A DNA stretch of 64,000 nt from Rouxiella badensis (lineage in GTDB: Bacteria > Pseudomonadota > Gammaproteobacteria > Enterobacterales > Enterobacteriaceae), in NCBI RefSeq assembly GCF_002093665.1, contig NZ_MRWE01000003.1:1-64000 (forward strand), read 5' to 3'. The notes under the pieces are model-generated. The model was given only the letters and a program-made list of their open reading frames with translations. It ran no database searches and had not been told where the DNA came from. Each line of letters begins with the position of its first letter. Within the stretch, counting starts at the first letter, position 1. A program made the translations under genes and the position numbers. Positions 36,900-46,825 of the stretch are shown here, one piece after another.

Positions 36900-37075
36900 T
36901 CAATTTCCCTATAATTTCTCACTTCTTTCTGTTTAAGAGTTCGCTTAATAGCCAATTCGCCTCCCCCTCACTATAGTTACCTTACAAAATCGTTTTTACC
37001 GTTCGGCCCGGCGTATGGGCGTTACCAAAACGACTGCCTCTGGCCTGCAAGGATTTTTACTAACAAGGATAAGAC

Positions 37076-37456
37076 ATGATGAAAACCACTTTAGCGACGC
37101 TTTTGGCCTTACCGGCGATCGCGCTGGCCACTTCAGCCTATGCGTCAACGCCCCCACAAACCTGTGCGACTAAACAGCAAGAAATAAAACAGCAGCTGGA
37201 ATACGCCCATCAGCACAACAACAAAGAGCAGATCGCGGGGTTGCAAAAAGCGTTGACTGAAAGCCAGGAGCACTGCACGGAATCCGGTTTGCAGGCAGAT
37301 AAACAACAAAAAATCGCCGAAAAACAGGAAAAAGTTAACGAAAGAACGCGAGAGTTGAAAAAAGCGCAGGCCACTGGCGACAAAGACAAAATTGCTAAAC
37401 AGCAGAAGAAGCTAGATGAATCTCTGCACGAACTCAATGAGGTTTCGACACGTTAA
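37076..37456 (+). CDS. yqjC: Periplasmic DUF1090 protein YqjC
   Basis: A 126-residue exported protein of unknown function. Signal peptide about 1-23 (ending SAYA), then a Lys/Gln/Glu-rich helical region with predicted coiled-coil (KQQEIKQQLEYAHQHNN, and EKQEKVNERTRELKKAQ). The DUF1090 pattern ending KIAKQQKKLDESLHEL is present. Start may be ATG 37076 or the next codon 37079. First in the conserved yqjCDEK group. Confidence 0.9.
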   Translation: MMKTTLATLLALPAIALATSAYASTPPQTCATKQQEIKQQLEYAHQHNNKEQIAGLQKALTESQEHCTESGLQADKQQKIAEKQEKVNERTRELKKAQATGDKDKIAKQQKKLDESLHELNEVSTR

Positions 37457-37557
37457 TCGTTCTATATTAACCGATTACCCAGAGAAATCGCATTTGCACT
37501 GCCGTTAAAATCCGCTATGTTTAATATTCTTATCATAAAGTTATGGAGTGACGAATT

Positions 37558-37863
37558 ATGGCTAGTAACTCAACGTCCGACAATCTGCGTGCTGAACTGA
37601 AATCATTGGCAGATACGCTTGAAGAAGTGCTCCAAAGCTCCACGGATAAGCCAAAAGCCGAGCTAGACAAACTGCGCAGCAAAGCAGAAGGCTTACTGAA
37701 AGATACACGTTCACGTCTGGGTGATACCGGCGAAAAACTTGCCAGTCAAACGAAAGAGATTGCAGGCAAAGCTGACGATTACGTTCACGACAAACCGTGG
37801 ACCGGCATTGGCATTGGCGCAGCAGTCGGCCTTGTCATTGGCGTTCTTATAGCTCGCCGTTAA
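37558..37863 (+). CDS. yqjD: Ribosome-associated inner-membrane protein YqjD (ElaB/DUF883 family)
   Basis: A 101-residue protein with a long amphipathic helical N-terminal region and one C-terminal membrane helix (TGIGIGAAVGLVIGVLIARR), i.e. a tail-anchored protein. E. coli YqjD associates with stationary-phase ribosomes at the membrane and is RpoS dependent. Motif DDYVHDKPWTGIGIGAAVG is diagnostic for the ElaB/YqjD/YgaM group. Confidence 0.93.
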   Translation: MASNSTSDNLRAELKSLADTLEEVLQSSTDKPKAELDKLRSKAEGLLKDTRSRLGDTGEKLASQTKEIAGKADDYVHDKPWTGIGIGAAVGLVIGVLIARR

Positions 37864-37865
37864 TT

Positions 37866-38273
37866 ATGGCTGAGACTCCAAAAACGCCACCACAGGGTCC
37901 GGGAAGGGGCATACTCGACAGCGCTCAGCGCATCGTGACGATTTTAGTCGGGATGGTTGAAACGCGACTGAGGCTGGTCGTTGTAGAACTTGAGGAAGAG
38001 AAAGCCAATCTTTTTCAGCTGCTGCTAATGGCCTGCATTACCCTGATTTTCACCGCATTTGGCTTGATGAGCCTGCTGGTTGTTTTATTCTGGGCGATTG
38101 ATCCGGCCTATCGACTCATGGCAATGGGCACCACCACGGCAGTCCTGCTGCTGCTGGCGATTATTCTGGGCATTTGGACTATCAGTAAAGCTCGCCGTTC
38201 AACCTTGCTCAGCGCGTCTCGCAGACAGCTCAAGATTGACCGTGCCTTACTGGAGAAGGAAGACCTCGAATGA
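37866..38273 (+). CDS. yqjE: Phage-holin-like membrane protein YqjE
   Basis: A 135-residue inner-membrane protein, DUF1469/holin superfamily III-like, with two adjacent membrane helices (about 52-75 and 83-105). Starts MAETPKTPPQGPGRGILDSAQRIVTILVGMVETRL; the start is 2 bases after the yqjD stop and lacks a strong ribosome site, so coupled translation is likely. It overlaps yqjK by 4 bases. Function unknown. Confidence 0.92.
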   Translation: MAETPKTPPQGPGRGILDSAQRIVTILVGMVETRLRLVVVELEEEKANLFQLLLMACITLIFTAFGLMSLLVVLFWAIDPAYRLMAMGTTTAVLLLLAIILGIWTISKARRSTLLSASRRQLKIDRALLEKEDLE

Positions 38274-38554
38274 GCAAACCCTCGCCGGTAATCGAAAAAG
38301 CCAGATTGCTACGCAAGATCGAGCGCGAACGCGCCGATCTTGCGGTCGCCAAAGAAGAATGGCTGATAGCAACCACCAAGCTCGATCAAGTTTGGGTGAA
38401 AGTTGTCGATGCGCGTAAGTATCTGGTCGTCGCTTCTAGCGCGTTGGCTATTTACAGTATCCGACACCCTAGTCGCCTTATCCGCTGGTCAAAAAGAGCC
38501 TTTAGCCTATGGGGAACGGTGCGTCTGTTCCAAAAAACCTTCTCCAAAAACTGA
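38270..38554 (+). CDS. yqjK: YqjK-like protein
   Basis: A 94-residue protein with charged N-terminal helices (KARLLRKIERERADLAVAKEEW) and a hydrophobic stretch (about 45-60). It begins inside the yqjE stop codon (ATGA). The family is known only as a member of the yqjDEK operon; no function can be given. Confidence 0.88.
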   Translation: MSKPSPVIEKARLLRKIERERADLAVAKEEWLIATTKLDQVWVKVVDARKYLVVASSALAIYSIRHPSRLIRWSKRAFSLWGTVRLFQKTFSKN

Positions 38555-38902
38555 TTCCTACGCTCTTTTTCACCTCATCTCTTTCCGAATCATCAATTAT
38601 TCTCACAAAACGCAATTTCTTCTCTGGGCAGATTGGCCAACGGGCTAACTGCCCGAAACTATTTCATTTAGTTATTAAATATTTACCTGTGCCGCTTTAT
38701 GCCCGCCAAAAATCATTAGCAAACTAATTCAGTTTATTTGATGACTAAAGACAGTTTTACTTGCTAACAAAGTGAATTATTCCCCCTTATTATCAACTCC
38801 ATCAACACAGACAAGGCTGAACAAGGGATACAAACCGGTTGAGCCTTAAAAAAAACCTAATATTAAAGCCAATTTTTTTGGTGTTAATCGGAGTCAATGA
38901 TA
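38555..38902. other. yqjK-yqjF intergenic region
   Basis: 348 bases, AT rich. A hairpin GGGCAG/CTGCCC (38626-38631 and 38649-38654) may end the yqjCDEK transcript. Short ORFs through it run on from yqjK in other frames and have no coding support. GGAG at 38890-38893 is the ribosome site of yqjF. Confidence 0.5.
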
Positions 38903-39295
38903 ATGAACAAAGTACAAAACGCTTCACTGGTGGTCACCCGTATCCTGATGCCAATCCTGTTTATCGTTGCAGGCTGGGGAAAAATGCACGCTTACTCTGC
39001 CACTGCGGCCTACATGGCTACAGCAGGCGTGCCGAGCTTCTTCCTGCCGCTGACCATCCTGCTCGAGTTTGGGGGGGGTCTGGCGATTCTGTTTGGCTTC
39101 TTTACCCGTACCACCGCGCTTATTACGGCTATCTTCACGATTCTGACGGCGCTGCTGTTCCACGTGGACTTCTCGGTTCCTGTTAACCAGATGATGTTCA
39201 TGAAAAACCTGAGCATCGCAGGCGGCTTCCTGGTGCTGTTTGCTTCAGGTCCAGGCGCTTACAGCATCGACCGCCTGCTGAAAAAGAACTGGTAA
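38903..39295 (+). CDS. yqjF: DoxX-family inner-membrane protein YqjF
   Basis: A 130-residue four-helix membrane protein. It begins MNKVQNASLVVTRILMPILFIVAGWGKM; later blocks TILLEFGGGLAILFGFFTRTTAL and MMFMKNLSIAGGFLVLF are near-identical in style to E. coli YqjF. Start ATG 38903 has GGAG at 9 bases; ATG 38897 is only 3 bases away and less likely. Its role is probably linked to the neighbouring quinone-related YqjG, but this is inference. Confidence 0.92.
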   Translation: MNKVQNASLVVTRILMPILFIVAGWGKMHAYSATAAYMATAGVPSFFLPLTILLEFGGGLAILFGFFTRTTALITAIFTILTALLFHVDFSVPVNQMMFMKNLSIAGGFLVLFASGPGAYSIDRLLKKNW

Positions 39296-39373
39296 GCTCC
39301 GCACGGCCTAAAGCCGGTGAAGAAAATGACAGGCTATACTTGAGTCAGTGAATCATCGGCAGGCATTATCTCG

Positions 39374-39402
39374 GGCGAGGTGAATTTTCACCTCGCCTTT
39401 AT
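39374..39402 (+). terminator. Rho-independent terminator of yqjF
   Basis: Perfect inverted repeat GGCGAGGTGAA/TTCACCTCGCC (39374-39397), followed by TTTATT. It lies 78 bases after yqjF and ends about 70 before yqjG. Confidence 0.75.
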
Positions 39403-39469
39403 TAGATTTTATTTTCGCTTTTTATCAAAGTGATAGCCCGACGGCTTCGGGACCAAGAGGAGAGTCACC

Positions 39470-40456
39470 ATGGGACAACTGGTCGAAGGTAAATGGCAGG
39501 ACGTCTGGTACGATACCAAATCAACCGGTGGGCACTTTAAACGCTCGACGTCGCAGTTTCGTCACTGGATAACGCCTGACGGCGAACCTGGCCCACACGG
39601 CGTGGGAGGATTTACTGCCGAAAAAGACCGTTATCATCTCTATGTCTCGCTGGCTTGCCCCTGGGCACATCGCACGCTTATCATGCGTTCGCTGAAAGGC
39701 CTCGAACATCTCATTCCTGTTTCGGTGGTACATCCTTTAATGCTCGAAAACGGTTGGACCTTTGCCACCGATTTCCCGGCAGCGACAGGCGACTCGCTCT
39801 ACCACCTCAACTATGCCTACGAGATTTACCTGCGCGCGCAAAACGATTACACCGGCCGGGTCACGGTGCCTATCCTGTGGGATAAGAAGCTGCAAACCAT
39901 CGTTAGCAACGAATCAGCCGATATCATGCGTATGTTCAACAGCGCTTTTGATGCTGTGGGCGCGCGTGCAGGCGATTATTACCCACCCTCGCTGCGATCG
40001 GCGATTGATGAGGTCAATGAGTGGATCTATCCGCAGATCAACAATGGCGTTTACAAGGCAGGATTTGCGACCGGTCAGGAGGCCTATGACGACGCAGTGG
40101 ACGGCGTATTTGCCGCGCTGGAACGTGCTGAGACCCTTCTCGAGAAGCAGCGTTATCTCACCGGCAATCAGCTGACCGAGGCCGACTTGCGCCTGTGGAC
40201 CACGCTGGTGCGCTTTGACCCGGTGTATGTCACGCACTTCAAGTGCGACAGATACCGTATCAGCGACTACCCGAACCTGTACGGATTCCTGCGTGATATC
40301 TATCAGATGCCGGGCATTGCCGAGACGGTGGACTTCGCGCACATCCGCAATCACTACTACCGCAGCCACGCAACGATTAACCCCTACGGCATTATTTCTA
40401 CGGGACCGGCGCAGGATTTAGACGCAGCCCACGGGCGCGATGTGCGGTTTGGTTAA
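39470..40456 (+). CDS. yqjG: Glutathionyl-hydroquinone reductase YqjG
   Basis: Xi-class glutathione transferase reducing glutathionyl-hydroquinones. The 328-residue cytosolic protein has the active-site Cys63 in LACPWAHRT, and later LWDKKLQTIVSNESADIMRMFN and the C-terminal DVYVTHFKCD-like segment FDPVYVTHFKCDRYRI typical of the class. Ribosome site AAGAGGAG. Follows yqjF as in E. coli and is convergent with yhaJ. Confidence 0.96.
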   Translation: MGQLVEGKWQDVWYDTKSTGGHFKRSTSQFRHWITPDGEPGPHGVGGFTAEKDRYHLYVSLACPWAHRTLIMRSLKGLEHLIPVSVVHPLMLENGWTFATDFPAATGDSLYHLNYAYEIYLRAQNDYTGRVTVPILWDKKLQTIVSNESADIMRMFNSAFDAVGARAGDYYPPSLRSAIDEVNEWIYPQINNGVYKAGFATGQEAYDDAVDGVFAALERAETLLEKQRYLTGNQLTEADLRLWTTLVRFDPVYVTHFKCDRYRISDYPNLYGFLRDIYQMPGIAETVDFAHIRNHYYRSHATINPYGIISTGPAQDLDAAHGRDVRFG

Positions 40457-40458
40457 CC

Positions 40459-40493
40459 CGTTTCCCCCACGGCACTGTGGGGGGAAACGTTTA
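40459..40493. terminator. Terminator between yqjG and yhaJ
   Basis: CGTTTCCCCCAC pairs with GTGGGGGGAAACG with one bulged G, followed by TTTATC. Lies between the converging genes and can serve both. Confidence 0.75.
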
Positions 40494-41387
40494 TCGGGTG
40501 GCGAGTAGTTTAGGGATTTCTCTTAAGAACCAAGCCTTTGCCTCGCCCATGCTGTCGCGACGCCAGGCCATGATGATGTCCGCTTCGCGATTGTATTCTG
40601 CACTCACAACCCGCAAACGCCCCTCGGCAATATCCTGTTCCACCATCGGGTAAGGCATCGTCGCCACGCCGAGCCCGGCGAGCAGCGCCAGACGTTTTTC
40701 CTGCAGGCTGCTGACGGTCAAACGCTGTTGTTTATCAAGAAGTTGTACGGTAAGGACCGGGCGTTCTCGCGCCGTATCCGCAACCGCAATGCCGCGATAT
40801 TTCACCCGGCTTACCTCGGAAAGCGGTTCCGCCTCGAGATGAATAGGATGGTCCGGGGCCGCGACGTAAACGCTCATCAGCTTATAAAGTTTGCGGCTGT
40901 TGATTTCAGACGAGGAGCGGAAGTGCATATCCGGTGCGATAACGATATCAGCACGGCCGTTTTCTAGCCTTTCCCATGCGCCCGCCAGCACTTCGGTGAT
41001 AAGCGAGACCTGCGTATTGGCCTTGAGGGCCAGTTTCTCAATCAGCGGAAAAAGTTGAGCCGCGGGGGCCAGTGCCTCACACACGATGGTGATATGGGTC
41101 TCCCAACCGCGCGCCAACGCCTCGGCGTCAACGGTCAGTTTGTCTGCGGCTTCAAGCAATACGCGACCGCGCTCAAGCAGCATTCGGCCGACGTTGGTGA
41201 ATTTTGTGCGATGCCCTGAACGGTCAAACAGCACGACATCCAACTCTTCCTCGAGCTTTTGCATGGTATAACTCAACGCAGAGGGTACGCGTCCGAGCTC
41301 ATCTGCCGCCGCGGCAAAGCTTCCTCGACGGTCAATTGCATCCATAACTCTCAATGCTTCAAGAGTTAACGCTCGATCCTTAGCCAT
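40491..41387 (-). CDS. yhaJ: LysR-family regulator YhaJ
   Basis: A 298-residue LysR regulator. The N-terminal helix-turn-helix (about 10-65) reads LTLEALRVMDAIDRRGSFAAAADELGRVPSALSYTMQKLEEELDVVLFDRSGHR, virtually the E. coli YhaJ sequence, with the usual substrate-binding domain after residue 90. E. coli YhaJ activates yhaK and yqjF in response to aromatic compounds such as dinitrotoluene breakdown products; the same targets are neighbours here. Divergent from yhaK across 111 bases. Confidence 0.95.
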   Translation of the reverse strand: MAKDRALTLEALRVMDAIDRRGSFAAAADELGRVPSALSYTMQKLEEELDVVLFDRSGHRTKFTNVGRMLLERGRVLLEAADKLTVDAEALARGWETHITIVCEALAPAAQLFPLIEKLALKANTQVSLITEVLAGAWERLENGRADIVIAPDMHFRSSSEINSRKLYKLMSVYVAAPDHPIHLEAEPLSEVSRVKYRGIAVADTARERPVLTVQLLDKQQRLTVSSLQEKRLALLAGLGVATMPYPMVEQDIAEGRLRVVSAEYNREADIIMAWRRDSMGEAKAWFLREIPKLLATR

Positions 41388-41498
41388 TATTTTTCTCTGT
41401 CAGGAAATTTGAATATAGCGACCAGATTAACTGGCTAACAATCATGCGTCCAGACGCTTACCATTTATCTATCGATTTATTTAACTGAGCCACCGGCC

Positions 41499-42203
41499 AT
41501 GATTAAGAGCAGAACAGCACAAGAGTGCGGAAAAGCCGACTTTGGTTGGCTTCAGGCACGTTATACCTTTTCCTTTGGGCACTATTTTGATCCCAAACTG
41601 ATGGGCTACGCGTCTCTTCGTGTCCTGAATCAGGAGATCCTCGCACCGGGTGCCAGCTTTCAGCCGCGCACTTATCCACGCGTGGACGTACTGAATCTGG
41701 TATTGCAGGGTGAGGCGGAGTATCGCGACAGCGAAGGCAACAGCGTGCGCGTCAGCGTCGGTGAGGCGGCGCTGTTATCGACTCAGCCGAACGTCAGCTA
41801 CAGCGAGCATAACCTGAGTGCAAACAAGCCGCTCACGCGGATGCAACTCTGGCTGGACGCCTGCCCGGAGCATGAAAATCCGCTGATTCAGAAAATCGCA
41901 GTGGGCAATCAACGCCATCTGCTGCTGGCTTCACCGACCGGCGATGACAACAGCCTGCAATTGCGTCAGCAGGTATGGATACATCATCTCAATCTGAAAG
42001 CCGGTGAAAAGCAGGAATTTACGCTTCACGGACCGCGCGCGTACCTGCAATCGATTCACGGTCAGGCCGATGCGCTGGGTGGCAACAGCGATACCAGGCA
42101 GAGTCTGGTCTGTGGCGACGGTGCCTTTATTCATCAGGAACAGACACTCACTATCATCGCACGTACCCCGCTTCAGGCCTTGCTGATTGACCTGCCGGTG
42201 TAG
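41499..42203 (+). CDS. yhaK: Pirin-family protein YhaK
   Basis: A 234-residue bicupin of the pirin family. The N-terminal cupin holds FGHYFDPKLMGYASLRVLNQEILAPG and PRTYPRVDVLNLVLQGEAEYRDS; metal ligands typical of pirins are partly replaced, as in E. coli YhaK, which is described as a redox-sensitive cytosolic protein without quercetinase activity. Probably controlled by the divergent yhaJ. Confidence 0.93.
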   Translation: MIKSRTAQECGKADFGWLQARYTFSFGHYFDPKLMGYASLRVLNQEILAPGASFQPRTYPRVDVLNLVLQGEAEYRDSEGNSVRVSVGEAALLSTQPNVSYSEHNLSANKPLTRMQLWLDACPEHENPLIQKIAVGNQRHLLLASPTGDDNSLQLRQQVWIHHLNLKAGEKQEFTLHGPRAYLQSIHGQADALGGNSDTRQSLVCGDGAFIHQEQTLTIIARTPLQALLIDLPV

Positions 42204-42212
42204 GCGGCGATC

Positions 42213-42266
42213 CTAAAAAGCAAAACCCCGCGCCATGCCGGATGAATATCCTTTATGACGCGGGGT
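42213..42266 (-). terminator. Terminator of rnpB
   Basis: On the minus strand, ACCCCGCG (42266-42259) pairs with CGCGGGGT (42232-42225) across a 26-base loop, followed by TTTGCTTTTT. Just downstream of the mature RNase P RNA end. Confidence 0.8.
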
Positions 42267-42276
42267 CTTATTCGAT

Positions 42277-42655
<379 letters not shown>

Positions 42656-42662
42656 GGCGCGG

Positions 42663-42691
42663 ATTATAGGGGGTTCGCGCGCCGATGTATA
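42663..42691 (-). promoter_or_regulatory. Promoter of rnpB
   Basis: On the minus strand a perfect -10 TATAAT (42668-42663) lies 7 bases before the RNA 5' end, with a GC-rich discriminator (CCGCGCC). The -35 at 17 bases is TATACA (42691-42686), weaker. Confidence 0.75.
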
Positions 42692-42729
42692 GGGCCGATG
42701 TCGCGATAGGCTTACCTATCGTTCAAACC

Positions 42730-43611
42730 TTACTCTTCTTCGGCCTCATCCGCACCCTGTAGGTCAAGCGCGTAGCGATACAGCGCATTCTTTTTCACGC
42801 CGTGAATTTCTGCCGCCAGTGCAGCAGCCTTCTTCAACGGCAGCTCCTTTTGCAGCAGCGCCAGGGTACGTAAAGCTTCGGCGGGCAACGCTTCTGCGTC
42901 TGGAGTATGGCCTTCAACGATTAACACCATTTCGCCACGCTTGCGGACTTCGTCTTCCTGCACCCAGGCCAGCAGTTCGCCCACCGGCGCACCGTAAATC
43001 GACTCCCAGGTCTTGGTTATCTCGCGAGCCAGTACCACGTAGCGCTGAGGTCCCCAGACGGTGACCATATCCTGCAAGCTTTCGAGCAGGCGGTGGGTCG
43101 ATTCGTAGAAAATCAGGGTACGTGGCTCTTCAATCAGTGCCTGAAGCGTGTCTTTACGCGACTTGGTTTTGGCCGGCAGAAAACCCTCGTAACAAAAACG
43201 GTCCGATGGCAAACCGGCCGCACTCAGCGCGGCAATTGCCGCACAGGCGCCAGGCAGAGGCACAACGCGAATACCGGCCTCGCGGCAGCGGCGCACCAGA
43301 TGATAGCCTGGGTCATTAATGAGCGGCGTACCTGCGTCGGAGACCAACGCAATGCTTTGACCTTCCTGTAGTTTTGCAATCAGATGGTCGGCTTTTTGCT
43401 GCTCGTTGTGGTCGTGCAGAGGATACATTTTTGCGCTGATAGCGAAGTGCTGGAGCAGCAATCCGGTGTGTCTGGTGTCCTCGGCGGCAATCAAATCCAC
43501 ACTGCTCAGCACGGCTAAAGCACGCTGCGTGATGTCTCCCAAATTGCCGATTGGAGTCGGTACCACATACAGCGTTGATGCAGAAATATCTGCTTGATCG
43601 TGTTGATTCAT
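42730..43611 (-). CDS. rsmI: 16S rRNA 2'-O-ribose C1402 methyltransferase RsmI
   Basis: Methylates the 2'-OH of C1402 in 16S rRNA near the P site. The 293-residue tetrapyrrole-methylase-fold protein has [69 protein letters not shown] and FYEGFLPAK-type blocks. Divergent from lpoA with 62 bases between, the conserved rsmI/lpoA arrangement. Confidence 0.97.
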   Translation of the reverse strand: MNQHDQADISASTLYVVPTPIGNLGDITQRALAVLSSVDLIAAEDTRHTGLLLQHFAISAKMYPLHDHNEQQKADHLIAKLQEGQSIALVSDAGTPLINDPGYHLVRRCREAGIRVVPLPGACAAIAALSAAGLPSDRFCYEGFLPAKTKSRKDTLQALIEEPRTLIFYESTHRLLESLQDMVTVWGPQRYVVLAREITKTWESIYGAPVGELLAWVQEDEVRKRGEMVLIVEGHTPDAEALPAEALRTLALLQKELPLKKAAALAAEIHGVKKNALYRYALDLQGADEAEEE

Positions 43612-43673
43612 TGTTTCATCCGGATTGCCGATTTAATATTGAGCATCTTGAAAAAAACATCACTGGAAACAGC

Positions 43674-45740
43674 ATGCCTTCCTCAACTACTTTTCGTACC
43701 CGCTCGGGGCGTTTGATCCCTGCCATTATTGTGGCGATGTTACTTGCCAGCTGCGCGAGCCAGGCACCACAGACGCCGACTGAAAGCGTGCAGGATGCCG
43801 GTACCGGCAGCGCCGATTATTATCTGAAACAGGCACAGCAGAGCAGTGATGATAACAAGGCTAACTGGCAATTACTTGCGATTCGTGCCCTGTTGCGCGA
43901 AAGCCGCGTGCCGGAAGCCGCCAGCCAACTGGCAAATCTGCCGCAGCAGAGCCTGAATGCCAGCCAGCTGCGTGAACAGCAGTTGCTCGGCGCAGAGCTG
44001 CTGGTGGCGCAGAAAAACTATCAGGCTGCCAGTAGCGCACTGGGCAAAATCGACGTCGAGGGTTTATCCAATGACCAGAAGTCTCGCTACTATCAGGCGC
44101 TGATTACCGCCAGTCAGGGCCACGCCAGCCTGCCGCTCATCCGTGCCTATATTGCACAGGAGCCATTGTTGCAGGGCAAGGCGCATCAAAACAATATCGA
44201 CGCCACCTGGCTGTCGCTCACCCAGCTTTCAACCCAGGACGTCAACGGTGTCGTGATCAACGCCAACGAAAATGTGCTGCAGGGCTGGCTCGACCTGCTC
44301 AACCAATGGCAGACCAACAAACAAGATCCCGCCTTGCTGAAAGCCGGCATCCAGGACTGGCAGAAACGCTACCCGTACAACCCGGCCGCCAAAACGCTGC
44401 CGACGGCGCTGAACAACGTCGTCAACTTCAAGCCAGGCTCAACTGAAAAAATCGCCCTGCTGCTGCCGCTGAGTGGCCCGGCACAGGTTTACGGCAACGC
44501 GATTGAGCAGGGCTTTAATGCTGCGGTTAACGGCCAGGCGAACCCACCAGCTCCTTCTCAACCCGCTCAGCCTGCCGCCACACCGGCACCCGCGGCTGCG
44601 CCAGCGACCGACCCCAATGCCGCCGTCAGCACCTCGTCTCCTGACGTCACCGCCGCACAGGGCACGCCAACCGCCGCCCCTGCTGTACCCGCTCCGGCAG
44701 CGATACCTGCACCGGCAGCTGCGGTCGTCTCACCGCCAAACACCAACGTTCAGGTGAAGGTGTACGACACCAGCAGCCAACCGCTTCCTGCCCTGCTTGC
44801 GCAGGCCAAGCAGGACGGCGCAACGCTGGTGGTGGGTCCACTGCTGAAAGATCAGGTGACTTCGCTGAATTCTTCACAAACTACGCTGAACGTGCTGGCA
44901 CTAAATCAGCCAGAGAATGCGCCGAACAGCCCGAACATCTGCTATTTTGCGCTTTCACCGGAAGATGAAGCCCGCGACGCGGCGCGACATATCTTTGCCC
45001 AGCACAAGCAAACGCCGCTGCTGATGGTACCTGGCGGTGATTTTGGCGATCGTATCGCGCAGGCCTTTGCCGATGAATGGCAAAAGCAAGGCGGTCAAAC
45101 CGTGCTGAAGCAGACCATTGGTTCCTATGCCGACCTCAAGCAGCAGGTGAGCCGCGGCGGCGGTCTGCGTCTGAGCGGTACCCCGGTCACGTTGGCGAGC
45201 AGCACCCCGGCTCCGTCTGAAGGCGTCACCATCGGCGGCATTACCATTCCGTCACCGCCAACCGATGCACAGGTCACTGCGGGCTCTTCGGATACCTCAG
45301 GCAGCGTCGATGCGATTTACATCGTCGCGTCGCAGGATCAGCTGACGCTTATCAAGCCGATGATTGATTTGTCTATCAATACGCGCGTGAAACCGTCACT
45401 CTATGCCAGCTCACGCAGCTATCAGGCGGGTGCGGGTCCGGATTACCGTCTCGAGATGGAAGGTATGCAGTTCAGCGATATCCCGCTGCTGGCAGGTTCC
45501 AACCCAGGGTTGATGCAGCAGGCGACCAGCAAGTTTAATAACGACTACTCTCTGGTACGCCTCTACGCGATGGGCGTTGACGCCTTCAATCTGGCGAATC
45601 ACTTTACCCAAATCCGTCAATCGCCTGGCTTCCAGCTCTCCGGCACCACCGGGAATCTGTCTGCCAACAGCAATTGTGTGATACATCGCCAGCTACCTTG
45701 GTTACAATACCGTCAGGGCACCTTAGTTCCTGTATCATGA
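43674..45740 (+). CDS. lpoA: Penicillin-binding protein activator LpoA
   Basis: Outer-membrane lipoprotein that reaches through the peptidoglycan to activate PBP1A. The start ATG 43674 has GGAAA upstream; the longer reading runs into rsmI territory. Lipoprotein signal with lipobox LLASC (Cys27), an N-terminal TPR-like helical domain (about 50-270), a Pro/Ala-rich linker of roughly 75 residues (about 300-375), and a C-terminal periplasmic-binding-like domain from VKVYDTSSQPLPALL to the end (VPVS). 688 residues; E. coli 678. Confidence 0.96.
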   Translation: MPSSTTFRTRSGRLIPAIIVAMLLASCASQAPQTPTESVQDAGTGSADYYLKQAQQSSDDNKANWQLLAIRALLRESRVPEAASQLANLPQQSLNASQLREQQLLGAELLVAQKNYQAASSALGKIDVEGLSNDQKSRYYQALITASQGHASLPLIRAYIAQEPLLQGKAHQNNIDATWLSLTQLSTQDVNGVVINANENVLQGWLDLLNQWQTNKQDPALLKAGIQDWQKRYPYNPAAKTLPTALNNVVNFKPGSTEKIALLLPLSGPAQVYGNAIEQGFNAAVNGQANPPAPSQPAQPAATPAPAAAPATDPNAAVSTSSPDVTAAQGTPTAAPAVPAPAAIPAPAAAVVSPPNTNVQVKVYDTSSQPLPALLAQAKQDGATLVVGPLLKDQVTSLNSSQTTLNVLALNQPENAPNSPNICYFALSPEDEARDAARHIFAQHKQTPLLMVPGGDFGDRIAQAFADEWQKQGGQTVLKQTIGSYADLKQQVSRGGGLRLSGTPVTLASSTPAPSEGVTIGGITIPSPPTDAQVTAGSSDTSGSVDAIYIVASQDQLTLIKPMIDLSINTRVKPSLYASSRSYQAGAGPDYRLEMEGMQFSDIPLLAGSNPGLMQQATSKFNNDYSLVRLYAMGVDAFNLANHFTQIRQSPGFQLSGTTGNLSANSNCVIHRQLPWLQYRQGTLVPVS

Positions 45741-45782
45741 TATTTCTCTAGCGGAGAAGTATTTGAAGTACAAGGACGTACA

Positions 45783-46154
45783 ATGAATGCAATTAGACTC
45801 ACTCGCCGTCAGGTTGGCGCGAATTACGAGAATCAGGCCAGACGTTATCTTGAGCACGCGGGCCTGGTGTTTGTTGCCGCGAACGTAGCCTGTCGTGCCG
45901 GTGAGCTCGACCTTGTCATGCGGGACCAGCAAACCTGGGTGTTTGTTGAAGTACGTTACCGACGTAACGCGAATTTCGGCGGTGCGGCGGCCAGCGTGAC
46001 ATACTCTAAACAGCAGCGCCTGTTGCGCGCTGCGGCCTTCTGGCTTGCGCAACACAATGCGAGCTTTGACACATCATCTTGCCGTTTTGATGTTTTAGCC
46101 ATCACAGGGCGCCAGCTAGAATGGTTGCCAGATGCATTCAATGCGCAAGGATAG
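45783..46154 (+). CDS. yraN: UPF0102 protein YraN
   Basis: A 123-residue protein with a restriction-endonuclease-like fold. The family motif is clear: [16 protein letters not shown], then [23 protein letters not shown] with the E-LD-EV acidic pattern of PD-(D/E)xK nucleases. Its biological substrate is unknown. Conserved lpoA-yraN-diaA-dolP order. Confidence 0.93.
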   Translation: MNAIRLTRRQVGANYENQARRYLEHAGLVFVAANVACRAGELDLVMRDQQTWVFVEVRYRRNANFGGAAASVTYSKQQRLLRAAAFWLAQHNASFDTSSCRFDVLAITGRQLEWLPDAFNAQG

Positions 46155-46225
46155 TACCAAGACTGATGGACACCTGTAGGGGACTTACCCTGCGTGCCAA
46201 CACCTTTGACTGACGAGAAAACAAC

Positions 46226-46816
46226 GTGCTGGAAAGAATCAAAGCCTGCTTTACCGAAAGTATCCAAACTCAGATTGCAGCAGCAGAAGCCTTACCTGAT
46301 GCCATATCGAGAGCTGCGATGACGCTTGTGCAGTCGCTGCTTAACGGCAACAAGATCCTTTGCTGTGGGAACGGAACCTCGGCAGCCAACGCTCAGCATT
46401 TTGCCGCTTGTCTGATAAATCGCTTTGAGACTGAACGTCCGAGCCTTCCTGCAATCTCACTCTCTGCAGATAACGTTGTTTTGACCGCTATCGCCAACGA
46501 TCGCCTGCATGAAGAAATTTATGCCAAGCAAGTCCGTGCTTTAGGACAGGCTGGCGACGTATTGCTGGCGATTTCAACTCGTGGCAACAGTCGTGATATC
46601 GTCAAGGCAGTAGAAGCAGCGGTGACACGGGATATGACCATCGTTGCTCTTACCGGCTATGACGGCGGCGAGCTGGCAGGATTACTGGGCACGCATGACG
46701 TTGAGATCCGTATACCTTCTCATCGGAGCGCGCGCATTCAGGAAATGCATATGCTTACCGTTAATTGCCTCTGTGACTTAATAGATAACACGCTATTTCC
46801 ACACCAGGACGATTAA
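46226..46816 (+). CDS. diaA: DnaA initiator-associating protein DiaA
   Basis: SIS-domain tetramer that binds DnaA domain I and promotes timely initiation at oriC. The 196 residues are almost the E. coli sequence: [54 protein letters not shown], and the C-terminal [14 protein letters not shown]. The start is GTG at 46226. Ten bases separate it from dolP. Confidence 0.97.
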   Translation: MLERIKACFTESIQTQIAAAEALPDAISRAAMTLVQSLLNGNKILCCGNGTSAANAQHFAACLINRFETERPSLPAISLSADNVVLTAIANDRLHEEIYAKQVRALGQAGDVLLAISTRGNSRDIVKAVEAAVTRDMTIVALTGYDGGELAGLLGTHDVEIRIPSHRSARIQEMHMLTVNCLCDLIDNTLFPHQDD

Positions 46817-46825
46817 GGAGATCCA

